Below the pieces are notes generated by a model that saw nothing but the letters and a program-made list of their open reading frames with translations, ran no database searches and was not told the DNA's origin. Of a stretch of DNA of 41,708 bases, positions 9,738-17,113 are shown in pieces (position 1 is the first letter of the stretch; every line of letters starts with the position of its first letter). Source of the stretch: Thermoflexus hugenholtzii JAD2 (lineage in GTDB: Bacteria > Chloroflexota > UBA11872 > UBA12225); assembly GCA_945907765.1 (NCBI GenBank), contig CAMDTO010000009.1, forward strand, positions 1 through 41,708, read 5' to 3'. The position numbers were made by a program, and so were the translations under genes.

Positions 9738-9820
9738 GGCCGACCAATCCGCATCAAGATCCCACCGGATGCGTGGGCGTCCATGTCGTCCGTGTCCAGA
9801 CAGGGCGTCACGGGCAAGTT

Positions 9821-9842
9821 CTTACGCAGCGCTTACCCAGCG
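9821..9842 (+). promoter_or_regulatory. Tandem 11-bp direct repeat, candidate operator of htrA
   Basis: CTTACGCAGCG is followed directly by CTTACCCAGCG, so ten of eleven bases repeat at exactly one helical turn. It lies 125-146 bp before the htrA start. TTGAGG, a possible -35, begins one base after it. Direct repeats with an 11-bp period are the usual binding form of OmpR/PhoB-family response regulators. A 7-bp stem hairpin (9870-9889) lies further down in the leader. Confidence 0.45.
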
Positions 9843-9966
9843 TTGAGGTTCTCCTGTGGATTGCGTCCTACGCTTGGTGAAACAAGCGTGGGATCCGGGT
9901 GCTGACCATCAGTCGCTTCGCGAGGGTCGCCCGATCACTCCACGATCCACGAATCGAGGTAGTGCA

Positions 9967-11208
9967 ATGAACACCGACGAGACCCACGCATCTCCGCAGT
10001 CCTGGAGTGCCCCCAATGTTCCTCCGGAACCACCACGTGAGGGGTTCAGCCGACGGTCACTCTTCCGGGGCGGGGCGATTGCTGCCTTGGTTGCTTCGGG
10101 TGCTGTCGGAGGCATTGCCGGAAGCGCCGTCACCGCGGCCAGGCTAGCCGGTGGACCCGGCGTGGCCCACGCCGGACCAAGCCTTTCGGCTCGTCTTCCC
10201 GCACAATCCGAGACCGACATCGCTGCCCTCTACCAAGCGGTCAGCGGAGCGGTCGTTGCCGTGCAGACCGCAACCGCCGCCAGGCAGCGCACGGCACCGG
10301 GGGCGGTTCCCGGAACAGACGTCGTGCCGACGGGTGAGGGGACTGGATTCATTGTCGCCGGCGACGGCACAATCTTCACCAATTTCCACGTCGTCAGTGG
10401 CGCCGACCGGTTGACCGTGATCCTCTTTGATGGCACCCGTCTGGAGGCCAAGGTGATCGGTACGGATCCCGGGAGCGACTTGGCAGTATTGCGAGCAGAC
10501 ATCCCAACGGATCGGACGGGCATCGCCACACTTGGCGATTCGGATGCGGTGCAGCCGGGTCAGATGGCGATTGCCATCGGTACGCCATTTGGCCTCGACC
10601 ACACCGTTACCGCGGGGATCATCAGTGCCGTCGGTCGCGAATTCGGCACCACTCCGGGTGGTCGCCCAGCGCGTGGCTTGATCCAGACCGATGCACCGAT
10701 CAATCCGGGCAATTCGGGCGGGCCACTGTTCAACGCCTCCGGCGAAGTGATCGGGATCACGACCTCCATTGAAAGTCCAGTGCGGGGCAGTGTGGGCATC
10801 GGGTTTGCGGTACCGATCAACCGGGCGCGCATGGTGCTGACACAAGTGCGTGCTGGCAAACCGGTCGAACACGCCTGGCTCGGGGTCAGCATCGGCACAC
10901 TCACCCCGGATCTTGCGGCGACACTCGGCCTTCCCGAGGAGGTCCGCTCCGGCCTTGCACTCTCGCAGGTCGTGCCAAACGGCCCGGCGGCGAAGGCCGG
11001 ATTGCGCGGATCAGCGGCCCCGGATGGCACTCCCCGAGGCGATGTCATCGTGGCCATCGACGGACGTCCGGTGGTTCGCGTTGCCGAACTCTCGGCGTAC
11101 CTGGAACAGAAGAACCCGGGCGACATCGTCACCGTCGCCATCTGGCGTGGTGGCGATCGCAAGGATGTCGCGGTCACCCTTCAGGCATGGCCGACCTCGT
11201 CCTCGTAG
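9967..11208 (+). CDS. htrA: Tat-exported HtrA/DegP-like serine protease with PDZ domain
   Basis: This 413-residue envelope quality-control protease degrades misfolded exported proteins. It has a twin-arginine signal (SRRSLF, residues 28-33, then a hydrophobic stretch 38-55 and a possible AHA cleavage site near 69). The trypsin-like domain shows the complete catalytic triad: His141 (TNFHVV), Asp171 (GSDLAVL) and Ser250 (GNSGGPL). A C-terminal PDZ domain covers about 300-405 (AWLGVSIG, GPAAKAGL, GDVIVAIDG). Tat rather than Sec signals are unusual for this family outside some high-GC and Chloroflexi-like groups. The ATG at 9967 has GAGGT upstream; the longer frame from 9856 reads through the leader. 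The gene follows the FtsX permease after 229 bp and probably has its own promoter. It ends at a shared bidirectional terminator. Confidence 0.9.
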   Translation: MNTDETHASPQSWSAPNVPPEPPREGFSRRSLFRGGAIAALVASGAVGGIAGSAVTAARLAGGPGVAHAGPSLSARLPAQSETDIAALYQAVSGAVVAVQTATAARQRTAPGAVPGTDVVPTGEGTGFIVAGDGTIFTNFHVVSGADRLTVILFDGTRLEAKVIGTDPGSDLAVLRADIPTDRTGIATLGDSDAVQPGQMAIAIGTPFGLDHTVTAGIISAVGREFGTTPGGRPARGLIQTDAPINPGNSGGPLFNASGEVIGITTSIESPVRGSVGIGFAVPINRARMVLTQVRAGKPVEHAWLGVSIGTLTPDLAATLGLPEEVRSGLALSQVVPNGPAAKAGLRGSAAPDGTPRGDVIVAIDGRPVVRVAELSAYLEQKNPGDIVTVAIWRGGDRKDVAVTLQAWPTSSS

Positions 11209-11232
11209 TCGGTTGCCGGCTTCGTCTTTCGG

Positions 11233-11269
11233 CGTGATGGCCCGCTGGCAGTCGGGCCATCACGGTTTT
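11233..11269 (+). terminator. Intrinsic terminator of htrA
   Basis: A perfect 12-bp stem (CGTGATGGCCCG with CGGGCCATCACG) has an 8-nt loop and is followed by GTTTTC. It lies 24 bp after the htrA stop. The convergent RecA-like gene ends 47 bp further on. Confidence 0.85.
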
Positions 11270-11315
11270 CCCGCCCGGTGGGGCGTGGTCCGGGATGACG
11301 TTTTGAGAGCAGTGC

Positions 11316-12518
11316 CTATCCGACAGCGACTTGTCCGGGATTGGCCTTCACCGGCGGCGTGGCACGAACCCGGCCCGGCTGGTCCGTAGCGGGCATCGCC
11401 GAGTGCAGGATCCACGCTCCTGACGCAATCCCACCGGCACCACCGGTACCACCGGGAAGGGCACCATCACGCACGGGACGGTGCAGGCGGAAGGCGAGAG
11501 TGTGGACCGCCAACGGATCCTCGACTCCACCCCCACCCCGTCGCCCCTGATATGAATTCGCTTCGCTTCCACCCCCTCGCCGCTGATCCACTTGCGCCTC
11601 ACCTCCGGATGGCCGGGCAAGATCCGGTGCATTGGTCGCCGATGGGACGCCACGCGCCCGGAGGGTCTGGACACGCAGGGTCAGCCCACCAATCTCACCA
11701 TCGCGCCACTCCCAATGGTGGTCTTCGAGGACCAGCCGGTAACTCGCCGCCGGCCCCAGGACACCAGTCCGTGCCGTGAAGTCGCCAGTCTGCGATGACG
11801 CCCGTCCGCGGGCGCGTCCCGGTCCGGCAAGGACCAGGAGTGCGGTGCCCGTACGTGCCGTCAGGGAGGCGATGGTGCTGGCCGCCGCAAGACCGACCCG
11901 GGCGTCTTCAGGCAATGGGCAGACGATTGCATCGAATGCCTCGCTGCGAAGCATGATGAAGAGGGCATCAAGCACCGCCCGAGTCGTCTCGCGCGGCGTC
12001 GGTCCGGTAGGTGGTCGCACGACGATCACCTGTGTGGGCAGGGCAAGTCCGGCCATCTGCAACGATGGCGGGAAGATCCGGCCGCCGTGATCACCCGGGA
12101 TGTCGACCAGCGCCAGAAGGGTCGGTCGCAGGGCACCGGCCCACGCAAGCGCGAAGGTCAGGCGTCCGCCACCGATCTGCCCCGAAACCTCGAGGACGGG
12201 AGGCACGGTCAAGGCGCGCCCGTCACGGGCTGTCGCACCGGGCCACCACGCTGGCAGGGCGGCACGTGCATCGGCAGTGTCGCTGGTGCCGGGAGTTGGT
12301 CGCAGGAGGTTCGGTGACGCCACGGACGTACCGGCATCCGGTTTGCGGGCATCAAGGTAAACCAGACTCGATGCCCCCCAGCGTTGACGGACATCGTCGA
12401 GGACTCGTGCCAAGGCCTCGCGCGGATTGCCAGACTCCTCCACCCCGCCAGATTGCCCCTGATCCGTATCGGCTTCACTCGCACCGGTCTCCGGTCGCGA
12501 TGGTATCGGGGAGGTCAT
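11316..12518 (-). CDS. RecA/ImuA-like protein with degenerate Walker A
   Basis: This 400-residue protein resembles RecA-fold ImuA/SulA-like proteins: a variable N-terminus, then VLEVSGQIGGGRLTFALAWA (about 108-127) where RecA has its P-loop, a VDIPG strand, FPPSLQMAGL, a QVIVVRPP strand, a long helix TTRAVLDALFIMLRSEAFDAIVC, and later strands. The phosphate-binding Lys and Thr of GxxxxGKT are absent (GQIGGGRL), so ATP binding is doubtful. ImuA proteins help ImuB and DnaE2 in damage-induced mutagenesis; neither partner is in the window. The tail after about 285 is Gly/Pro-rich and not recognisable. The ATG at 12518 is six bases after TATACT, suggesting a leaderless SOS-controlled transcript; a TTG start inside the operator is rejected. 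Family assignment is from fold pattern and motif order, not from a search. Confidence 0.6.
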   Translation of the reverse strand: MTSPIPSRPETGASEADTDQGQSGGVEESGNPREALARVLDDVRQRWGASSLVYLDARKPDAGTSVASPNLLRPTPGTSDTADARAALPAWWPGATARDGRALTVPPVLEVSGQIGGGRLTFALAWAGALRPTLLALVDIPGDHGGRIFPPSLQMAGLALPTQVIVVRPPTGPTPRETTRAVLDALFIMLRSEAFDAIVCPLPEDARVGLAAASTIASLTARTGTALLVLAGPGRARGRASSQTGDFTARTGVLGPAASYRLVLEDHHWEWRDGEIGGLTLRVQTLRARGVPSATNAPDLARPSGGEAQVDQRRGGGSEANSYQGRRGGGGVEDPLAVHTLAFRLHRPVRDGALPGGTGGAGGIASGAWILHSAMPATDQPGRVRATPPVKANPGQVAVG

Positions 12519-12524
12519 GCCATG

Positions 12525-12542
12525 AGTATAGAACAAATGTTC
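12525..12542 (-). promoter_or_regulatory. SOS (LexA) box abutting the -10 of the RecA-like gene
   Basis: GAACATTTGTTC (12531-12542, minus strand) is a perfect GAAC-N4-GTTC palindrome, the core of the Gram-positive-type LexA/DinR box. It is followed without a gap by TATACT (12530-12525), an excellent -10, and the ATG begins six bases later. A bound repressor would block the promoter. Confidence 0.7.
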
Positions 12543-12572
12543 TCTGTCATGCCCAGCCGCATGCCATGGGCG

Positions 12573-13766
12573 TCACCGGAAGAAGCAGGCATCGCCGAAC
12601 GAGTAGAAGCGGTACCGCGCCGCAATCGCGGTCGCGTACGCCTCGCGAACCACGCCTGCACCAGCAAAGGCCGAGACAAGCATCAGCAACGTCGAGCGCG
12701 GGACATGAAAATTGGTCACAAGGGCATCGACAACCTGGAAGTCGACCCCGGGATACAGGAAGATCCGGGTCCATCCCTGCCATCCCGCCTCAGGCAGATT
12801 GGCCCGGGTGCCTCCGAGGGCACGAACCCACGTCTCCAGTGTGCGCACCGCCGTGGTCCCGACGGCGACCACCCGATGGCCATTCCGCCTCGCGTCGGTG
12901 ATGGCACTGGCCGTCGCGCCGGGCACGATGGCATACTCGGCGTGCATTTCGTGGTCAGTAATACGGTCGGCCCGAACCGGACGGAACGTATCGGCACCGA
13001 CGTGCAGGGTGACCGGAACGACCCTGACCCTCCGGTCACGCACCGCGTCCAGCAGGGCCACTGTGAAGTGCAGGCCCGCGGTCGGCGCCGCTGCGGACCC
13101 CGTCTCCTGGGCGTAGACGGTCTGGTACCGGGTCGCATCAGCAAGGTGGGTACCGATATACGGCGGGAGCGGCATCTCGCCGAACCGGTGCAGGACACGG
13201 TCCACCGACGAATCGAACCGGATCAGGACCCCACCGGAAGCCGTTCGTTCCCCGACCTCGACGGTGACCGGACCTTCATCCGACGGCTCCGCACCGGCAA
13301 CGACCAGTTGCATCCCGGGACGGATGCGGTTTGCCGGCCGGACCAGTGCCTCCCACCAGACCGACCACTCACGGCCACTGGTCGACCCGTCGGACACCAC
13401 GGGCGACGAACTGGCTCGTGGGCGCAACAGCAGGAACTCGACCCGGCCACCAGTCGCCCGCACAGCGTGGATGCGCCCGGCAAGAACCCGGCTGTCGTTC
13501 ACCACAAGCACATCGCCCGCTTCAAGCAAGGCGGGGATGTCACGGAACGAATGGTGAGTGACCGACCCGGAGCCCTTGTCGACGACAAGCAGCCTCGTTG
13601 CGTCGCGTGGTTCAAGCGGGGTCTGTGCGATCAGATCGGCTGGCAAATCGAAAGCGAAGTCATCGGTCTGGAGATCCGAATGTGGGCGTGAAGCGTCGAA
13701 GGCGGTTGTGGGAGGTCCAACCTGCACGGACCCAGGGGGCGACGCCGACGGACCGTCCGTCACCAT
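12573..13766 (-). CDS. queA: S-adenosylmethionine:tRNA ribosyltransferase-isomerase QueA
   Basis: QueA transfers and isomerises the ribosyl part of SAM onto preQ1 at the wobble base of GUN-anticodon tRNAs, giving epoxyqueuosine. The 397-residue protein has the usual length plus a short N-terminal extension. Hallmarks are [26 protein letters not shown] (about 35-60), [57 protein letters not shown] and the C-terminal [19 protein letters not shown]. The start overlaps the end of ruvB by seven bases (ATGGTGA), so translation is probably coupled. The ruvC-ruvA-ruvB-queA order is common in bacteria. It is one of three SAM-related genes in the window, though far from metK. Confidence 0.95.
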   Translation of the reverse strand: MVTDGPSASPPGSVQVGPPTTAFDASRPHSDLQTDDFAFDLPADLIAQTPLEPRDATRLLVVDKGSGSVTHHSFRDIPALLEAGDVLVVNDSRVLAGRIHAVRATGGRVEFLLLRPRASSSPVVSDGSTSGREWSVWWEALVRPANRIRPGMQLVVAGAEPSDEGPVTVEVGERTASGGVLIRFDSSVDRVLHRFGEMPLPPYIGTHLADATRYQTVYAQETGSAAAPTAGLHFTVALLDAVRDRRVRVVPVTLHVGADTFRPVRADRITDHEMHAEYAIVPGATASAITDARRNGHRVVAVGTTAVRTLETWVRALGGTRANLPEAGWQGWTRIFLYPGVDFQVVDALVTNFHVPRSTLLMLVSAFAGAGVVREAYATAIAARYRFYSFGDACFFR

Positions 13767-14806
13767 AGCCGGGGTTGGGCGGGTGGCTCGACGCCGCCAG
13801 TTGCGGCCCCGGGATACGGGATACCCAGATGCGCCGCTGCCATCTCCGTCGCAATGCGCCCGCGGGGCGTGCGCTGCAAATACCCTTGCTGGATCAGGTA
13901 CGGTTCGTACACATCCTGAAGCGTGTCCGACTCCTCGCCAACCGTCGCCGCCAAGGTCTCCAAACCGGCCGGACCACCCTTGAACCGCGTCAGGAGAAGC
14001 GTCAGCAGTTGGCGGTCGAGCTCGTCCAGCCCTACATGATCAACCCCAAGGGCATCGAGGGCGTCACGCGCGACGCTCAACGTGATCACTCCATCGGCCA
14101 TGACCTGCGCGTAGTCGCGCACCCGGCGCAGGAGGCGCAAGGCCACGCGGGGCGTGCGCCGGGACCGCCGGGCGATCTCGGATGCCCCAAGATCCTCGAT
14201 CGCAATCTTCATCACCCGGGCCGCCCTGACCAACAGTTTGCGGATCGACTCCAGATCGTAGAACTCCAGCCGGAACTGGAGGCCGAACCGGTCGCGCAAC
14301 GGCGCCGTCAAGAGGGCCGCCCGCGTCGTCGCACCAATCAGGGTGAACCGCTTGAGCGGCAGCCGCAGCACCGATGACATCGCCCCACGCCCCGACACGA
14401 TATCCAGGACGTAATCCTCCATCGCCGGATACAGGGATTCCTCGACAAGGCGGTTCAGGCGGTGAATCTCATCGACGAATACGACGTCACGCGTCCCAAG
14501 TTGGGTCAGGAGGCTTGCAAGCGCACCCTGGTGCTCGACGGCCGGACCGGAAGTCGTCTTGATCTGCACGCCAAGCTCTGCCGCAATGATCCGGGAAAGG
14601 GTCGTCTTTCCCAATCCCGGCGGCCCATGAAGCAGGACGTGATCAAGGGCATCACCGCGTGCACGCGACGCAGCGATCGCAATCGACAACTGGTCCTTGA
14701 TGTTCTCCTGGCCAACGTAGTCGGCAAGGCGTCGCGGACGTACCGAATCGTCATCATCGTCACCCGTCGCGCTGACGATCCGCAGGGGAGGGGTCTCGTC
14801 GGTCAT
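13760..14806 (-). CDS. ruvB: Holliday junction branch-migration ATPase RuvB
   Basis: RuvB is the hexameric AAA+ motor that drives branch migration with RuvA. The 348-residue protein shows [18 protein letters not shown] (about 23-40), Walker A GPPGLGKT, the Walker B FVDEIHRL, sensor 1 [20 protein letters not shown], the arginine finger in that segment, and a C-terminal winged-helix domain ending [16 protein letters not shown]. All key residues are intact. The ATG at 14806 overlaps by four bases (ATGA) with the stop of a candidate 57-codon ORF that fills the gap after ruvA. A promoter-like element containing a LexA-type box lies about 93-121 bp upstream, fitting the classical SOS control of ruvAB. 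Confidence 0.97.
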   Translation of the reverse strand: MTDETPPLRIVSATGDDDDDSVRPRRLADYVGQENIKDQLSIAIAASRARGDALDHVLLHGPPGLGKTTLSRIIAAELGVQIKTTSGPAVEHQGALASLLTQLGTRDVVFVDEIHRLNRLVEESLYPAMEDYVLDIVSGRGAMSSVLRLPLKRFTLIGATTRAALLTAPLRDRFGLQFRLEFYDLESIRKLLVRAARVMKIAIEDLGASEIARRSRRTPRVALRLLRRVRDYAQVMADGVITLSVARDALDALGVDHVGLDELDRQLLTLLLTRFKGGPAGLETLAATVGEESDTLQDVYEPYLIQQGYLQRTPRGRIATEMAAAHLGIPYPGAATGGVEPPAQPRLW

Positions 14807-14976
14807 CGTGACACCGTGACAAAGGTCGGCGAGGGTGCGTCAATCAATCGTGCAACGGACGTGCCCGGGAATTCGGTCATGAAAACGAGCCGGCAGCAAC
14901 CATCTCGATCAAATGTTCGCATGTCAAGCGTATCGCCGTCGAATGCAGGCACTTCCGCGCTCTGCGCCCACTTCAC
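14803..14976 (-). CDS. Candidate 57-residue ORF between ruvA and ruvB
   Basis: The frame is open from just after the ruvA stop to a TGA that overlaps the ruvB ATG as ATGA. A GTG at 14976 gives 57 residues, beginning [15 protein letters not shown] and ending SPTFVTVSR. The composition is protein-like, with alternating hydrophobic and polar residues and a CC pair in the middle. No family is recognised. Arguments for it are the ATGA overlap and operon position. Against it, no clear Shine-Dalgarno was seen, and the candidate ruvB promoter and LexA-type box lie within it. A shorter form from the ATG at 14880 (25 residues) would be a leader peptide of that promoter's transcript. Confidence 0.4.
   Translation of the reverse strand: MKWAQSAEVPAFDGDTLDMRTFDRDGCCRLVFMTEFPGTSVARLIDAPSPTFVTVSR
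14899..14927 (-). promoter_or_regulatory. Candidate SOS-regulated ruvB promoter with LexA-type box
   Basis: On the minus strand, TTGACA (14927-14922) and GATGGT (14904-14899) are 17 bp apart. The spacer carries CGAACATTTGATCG (14919-14906), one mismatch from CGAAC-N4-GTTCG. The same central ATTTG occurs in the box of the RecA-like gene at 12531-12542. It lies inside a candidate small ORF. Confidence 0.5.
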
Positions 14977-14991
14977 ACGAAACTGGACAGG

Positions 14992-15567
14992 TCAAGCTGG
15001 CCGAAGGATCGACAGGGCAACCCGCACGCGGTCCTCAAGTGGCTCGCCCCGTGTCGCCGCGGGCAACCGCTTGACCGCCGTCTGCGCCTGCGCCGCCGAG
15101 AACCCCATCGCCTGAAGCCAGGTCAAAAGATCGGCATCCTCGATCGTCTCAGGATCGTCGGAGACCGGCCCGAGTTTCTCCTTGAGGTCGAGGATGATCT
15201 GGGCCGCCAAGGTCCGACCGATACCCGGTATCCGCATCAGTGCCGTCGCATTCCCACGCACGATGTCGGCACGCAGGGCGGCCGGGGTGGAACCCGAGAG
15301 AAGTGCAAGTGCCTTGGCCGGACCAAGCTTGGTGACACCAAGCAGGCGTTCAAACAGGTCAATCTCGGCCGAGGTCGCAAACCCGTAGAGGATCAATGCA
15401 TCCTCGCGGACTACGAGATGGGTGAGCAACCTTGCAGTACTGCCAACCGCGGGAAGGACAGCCGCCGTGGATGCCGGGATCAGAACCCGGAAACCGACAC
15501 CGCCGACATCGATCACGGCGACACCTGGTGCAGAGTGGTCGAGGGTTCCGCGCAGCGAGACAAGCAT
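14992..15567 (-). CDS. ruvA: Holliday junction DNA-binding protein RuvA
   Basis: RuvA tetramers bind the four-way junction and load RuvB. The 191-residue protein has the N-terminal OB-fold (MLVSLRGTLDH to VREDALILYGF, 1-62), the helix-hairpin-helix region (LLGVTKLGPAKALALLSG and LMRIPGIGRTLAAQIILDLKEKL, about 72-132) and the C-terminal RuvB-contacting domain (about 142-190). All are intact and of normal length. The ATG at 15567 lies 23 bp after the ruvC stop. TACTAT ends six bases before it, so a leaderless internal promoter is possible. No Shine-Dalgarno is visible in the gap. Confidence 0.95.
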   Translation of the reverse strand: MLVSLRGTLDHSAPGVAVIDVGGVGFRVLIPASTAAVLPAVGSTARLLTHLVVREDALILYGFATSAEIDLFERLLGVTKLGPAKALALLSGSTPAALRADIVRGNATALMRIPGIGRTLAAQIILDLKEKLGPVSDDPETIEDADLLTWLQAMGFSAAQAQTAVKRLPAATRGEPLEDRVRVALSILRPA

Positions 15568-15573
15568 GACCGG

Positions 15574-15579
15574 ATAGTA
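15574..15579 (-). promoter_or_regulatory. Candidate -10 for leaderless ruvA transcript
   Basis: TACTAT on the minus strand ends exactly six bases before the ruvA ATG, the same spacing seen at 5223 and 12518. The -35 region is not convincing. Confidence 0.35.
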
Positions 15580-15590
15580 CTGGAGATGCG

Positions 15591-16262
15591 CTACATATCC
15601 GCCGACGCACCGGCACGCGCAAGGCGACCGGCCGCGAGGCGCAGGTAGGTCAGTGCAAGGGCCAGTCCATCGGCCGCGTCGTCCGGGCGAGGAATGGCAT
15701 CGAGTTCAAGCAAGACCTGGATCATTCGTTGCATCTGGGCCTTCGGCGCGCGACCGAACCCAGCGAGTGCACTCTTGACTTCAAGCGGGGTGTATTCGAC
15801 AACTGGCACCCGCGCCTGGGCGAGGGCAAGCAGGATTACCCCGCGTGCCTGTCCGACCGCCATCGCGGTTGGCGCATTCCGCCCAAAAAACAGTTTCTCA
15901 ACCGCCGCCCCGGACGGCTTATGGTGGCGAAGAAGCAGCGACACCCTGTCGTGGATGTAGGCAAGCCGGTCAGGCGTGGGGGTCTGCGCCGTCGTCTCGA
16001 TGACGCCATGCGTGCGTGCGACATACTTCCCGTCACCACGTGACGAACCTGAGACCACTCCATAGCCCGTGGTCGCAATTCCGGGATCGAACCCGATCAC
16101 CACTGCATCACCCACCTCGGTCGGCGAGACCAGGCCTCGCGAAACAGCCACCGCCCGAACGTGGGGCTCCGGCTCAGCAACCGGAGCGACCCCACCCGTC
16201 GCGGCGATGGTCCGCCGCGCACGGGCCGTGAGTTCGTCAAGCCGCGACCCGGTCACGACCAC
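15591..16262 (-). CDS. ruvC: Holliday junction resolvase RuvC
   Basis: RuvC nicks Holliday junctions symmetrically. The core begins at VVIGFDPGIATTGYGVV (residue 54 on), where the Asp of FDPG is the first catalytic acid; AVEKLFFGRN supplies the Glu, and DDAADGLALAL supplies the C-terminal Asp pair. The 170-residue core is the family's usual length. The annotated GTG at 16262 adds about 53 residues with no resemblance to RuvC. A GTG at 16103, with GAGG eleven bases upstream, would give the standard-length protein but leave a 174-bp gap after yebC. The stop is certain and the start is not. Confidence 0.93.
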   Translation of the reverse strand: MVVTGSRLDELTARARRTIAATGGVAPVAEPEPHVRAVAVSRGLVSPTEVGDAVVIGFDPGIATTGYGVVSGSSRGDGKYVARTHGVIETTAQTPTPDRLAYIHDRVSLLLRHHKPSGAAVEKLFFGRNAPTAMAVGQARGVILLALAQARVPVVEYTPLEVKSALAGFGRAPKAQMQRMIQVLLELDAIPRPDDAADGLALALTYLRLAAGRLARAGASADM

Positions 16263-16277
16263 GACGCCCGCATGTCG

Positions 16278-17030
16278 CTAGGCCGCAAGGGTGGCGAGCA
16301 ATTCCGGCGTCAGGCAGATGTTGCTATAGACGTTCTGCACGTCGTCGAGATCCTCAAGCCGTTCGACCATCCGAAGCACCTGCGTGGTCTTCTCGACATC
16401 CAGGGTTACCTGGGTCTTGGGGACAAATACCCGGTCGGCGGTATCAATCGTCAGCCCACCGGCCTCGAGCACCTTGCGGACCGCCTCGAGTTGATCGACT
16501 TCGGTGTAGATCTCCACCGAAGTCTCATCCACATTCACATCGACCGCCCCGGCATCGATTGCCACGAGAGTGAGTTCATCGACGTCCGCACCGTTGGTCG
16601 GCACCACCAGAAGGCCCCGTGGTTCGAAAATCCATCCGACTGAACCGGTCTCACCAAGATTGCCACCGCCTCGCGTGAACACGTTCCGAAGTTCCGCAAC
16701 GGTGCGATTACGGTTATCGGTCAGCACTTCCACGAAAATCGCCACGCCACCGGCACCATATCCCTCGTAGATGACCTCATCGAGCGAGCTGCCGTCATCA
16801 CCCGTACCTGTCGCACGGGCAATCGCCCGGTTGATGTTGTCGGCCGGCATGTTCATGCCACGGGCACGCTGTACCGCTAGCCGGAGCCGGAAGTTCGTGT
16901 CCGGATCGGCGCCACCCTGTCGGGCGGCGATGGTGATCTCACGGGCAAGCTTGGTAAAGATCTGCCCGCGCTTGGTGTCGTTCGCGCCCTTCTGGCGCTT
17001 GATCTGAGACCATTTGCTGTGGCCGGACAT
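16278..17030 (-). CDS. yebC: YebC/TACO1 family protein
   Basis: This 250-residue protein matches YebC over its full length: MSGHSKWSQIKRQKGANDTKRGQIFTKLAREI at the N-terminus, RARGMNMPADNINRAI, YEGYGAGGVAIFVEVLTDNRNRT and GGNLGETGSVGWIF. The family was long called a transcriptional regulator. More recent work links it to translation of proline-rich stretches, like mitochondrial TACO1. It commonly precedes ruvC, as here with 15 bp between the genes. It is the first gene of the minus-strand repair cluster, and its promoter is probably the symmetric TATAAT palindrome at 17089-17104, giving a leader of about 60 nt. Confidence 0.95.
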   Translation of the reverse strand: MSGHSKWSQIKRQKGANDTKRGQIFTKLAREITIAARQGGADPDTNFRLRLAVQRARGMNMPADNINRAIARATGTGDDGSSLDEVIYEGYGAGGVAIFVEVLTDNRNRTVAELRNVFTRGGGNLGETGSVGWIFEPRGLLVVPTNGADVDELTLVAIDAGAVDVNVDETSVEIYTEVDQLEAVRKVLEAGGLTIDTADRVFVPKTQVTLDVEKTTQVLRMVERLEDLDDVQNVYSNICLTPELLATLAA

Positions 17031-17088
17031 AGTTGTGGTTCCCCATGTGCCCGGCCGGGCGCAAGATCGGCGGAGACGGCCGGCTACT

Positions 17089-17104
17089 CCCGATTATAAT
17101 CGGG
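17089..17104. promoter_or_regulatory. Symmetric bidirectional promoter element (yebC / 17114 gene)
   Basis: CCCGATTATAATCGGG is a perfect 16-bp palindrome. It presents a consensus TATAAT on the plus strand (17095-17100) and the same hexamer on the minus strand (17098-17093), the two overlapping by four bases. Divergent genes start at 17114 (plus) and 17030 (minus). Convincing -35 hexamers are lacking. Confidence 0.6.
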
Positions 17105-17113
17105 TGACATCGA

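Noticed and set aside
12534-12536. TTG start giving six more residues to the RecA-like protein
   Set aside because: It lies inside the SOS box and upstream of the -10, so it could not be on the transcript predicted from that promoter.
12384-13691. A 435-codon plus-strand frame opposite queA
   Set aside because: It is the antisense shadow of a full-length, motif-complete queA. Its translation is Arg/Pro/Gly-rich with no recognisable domain.
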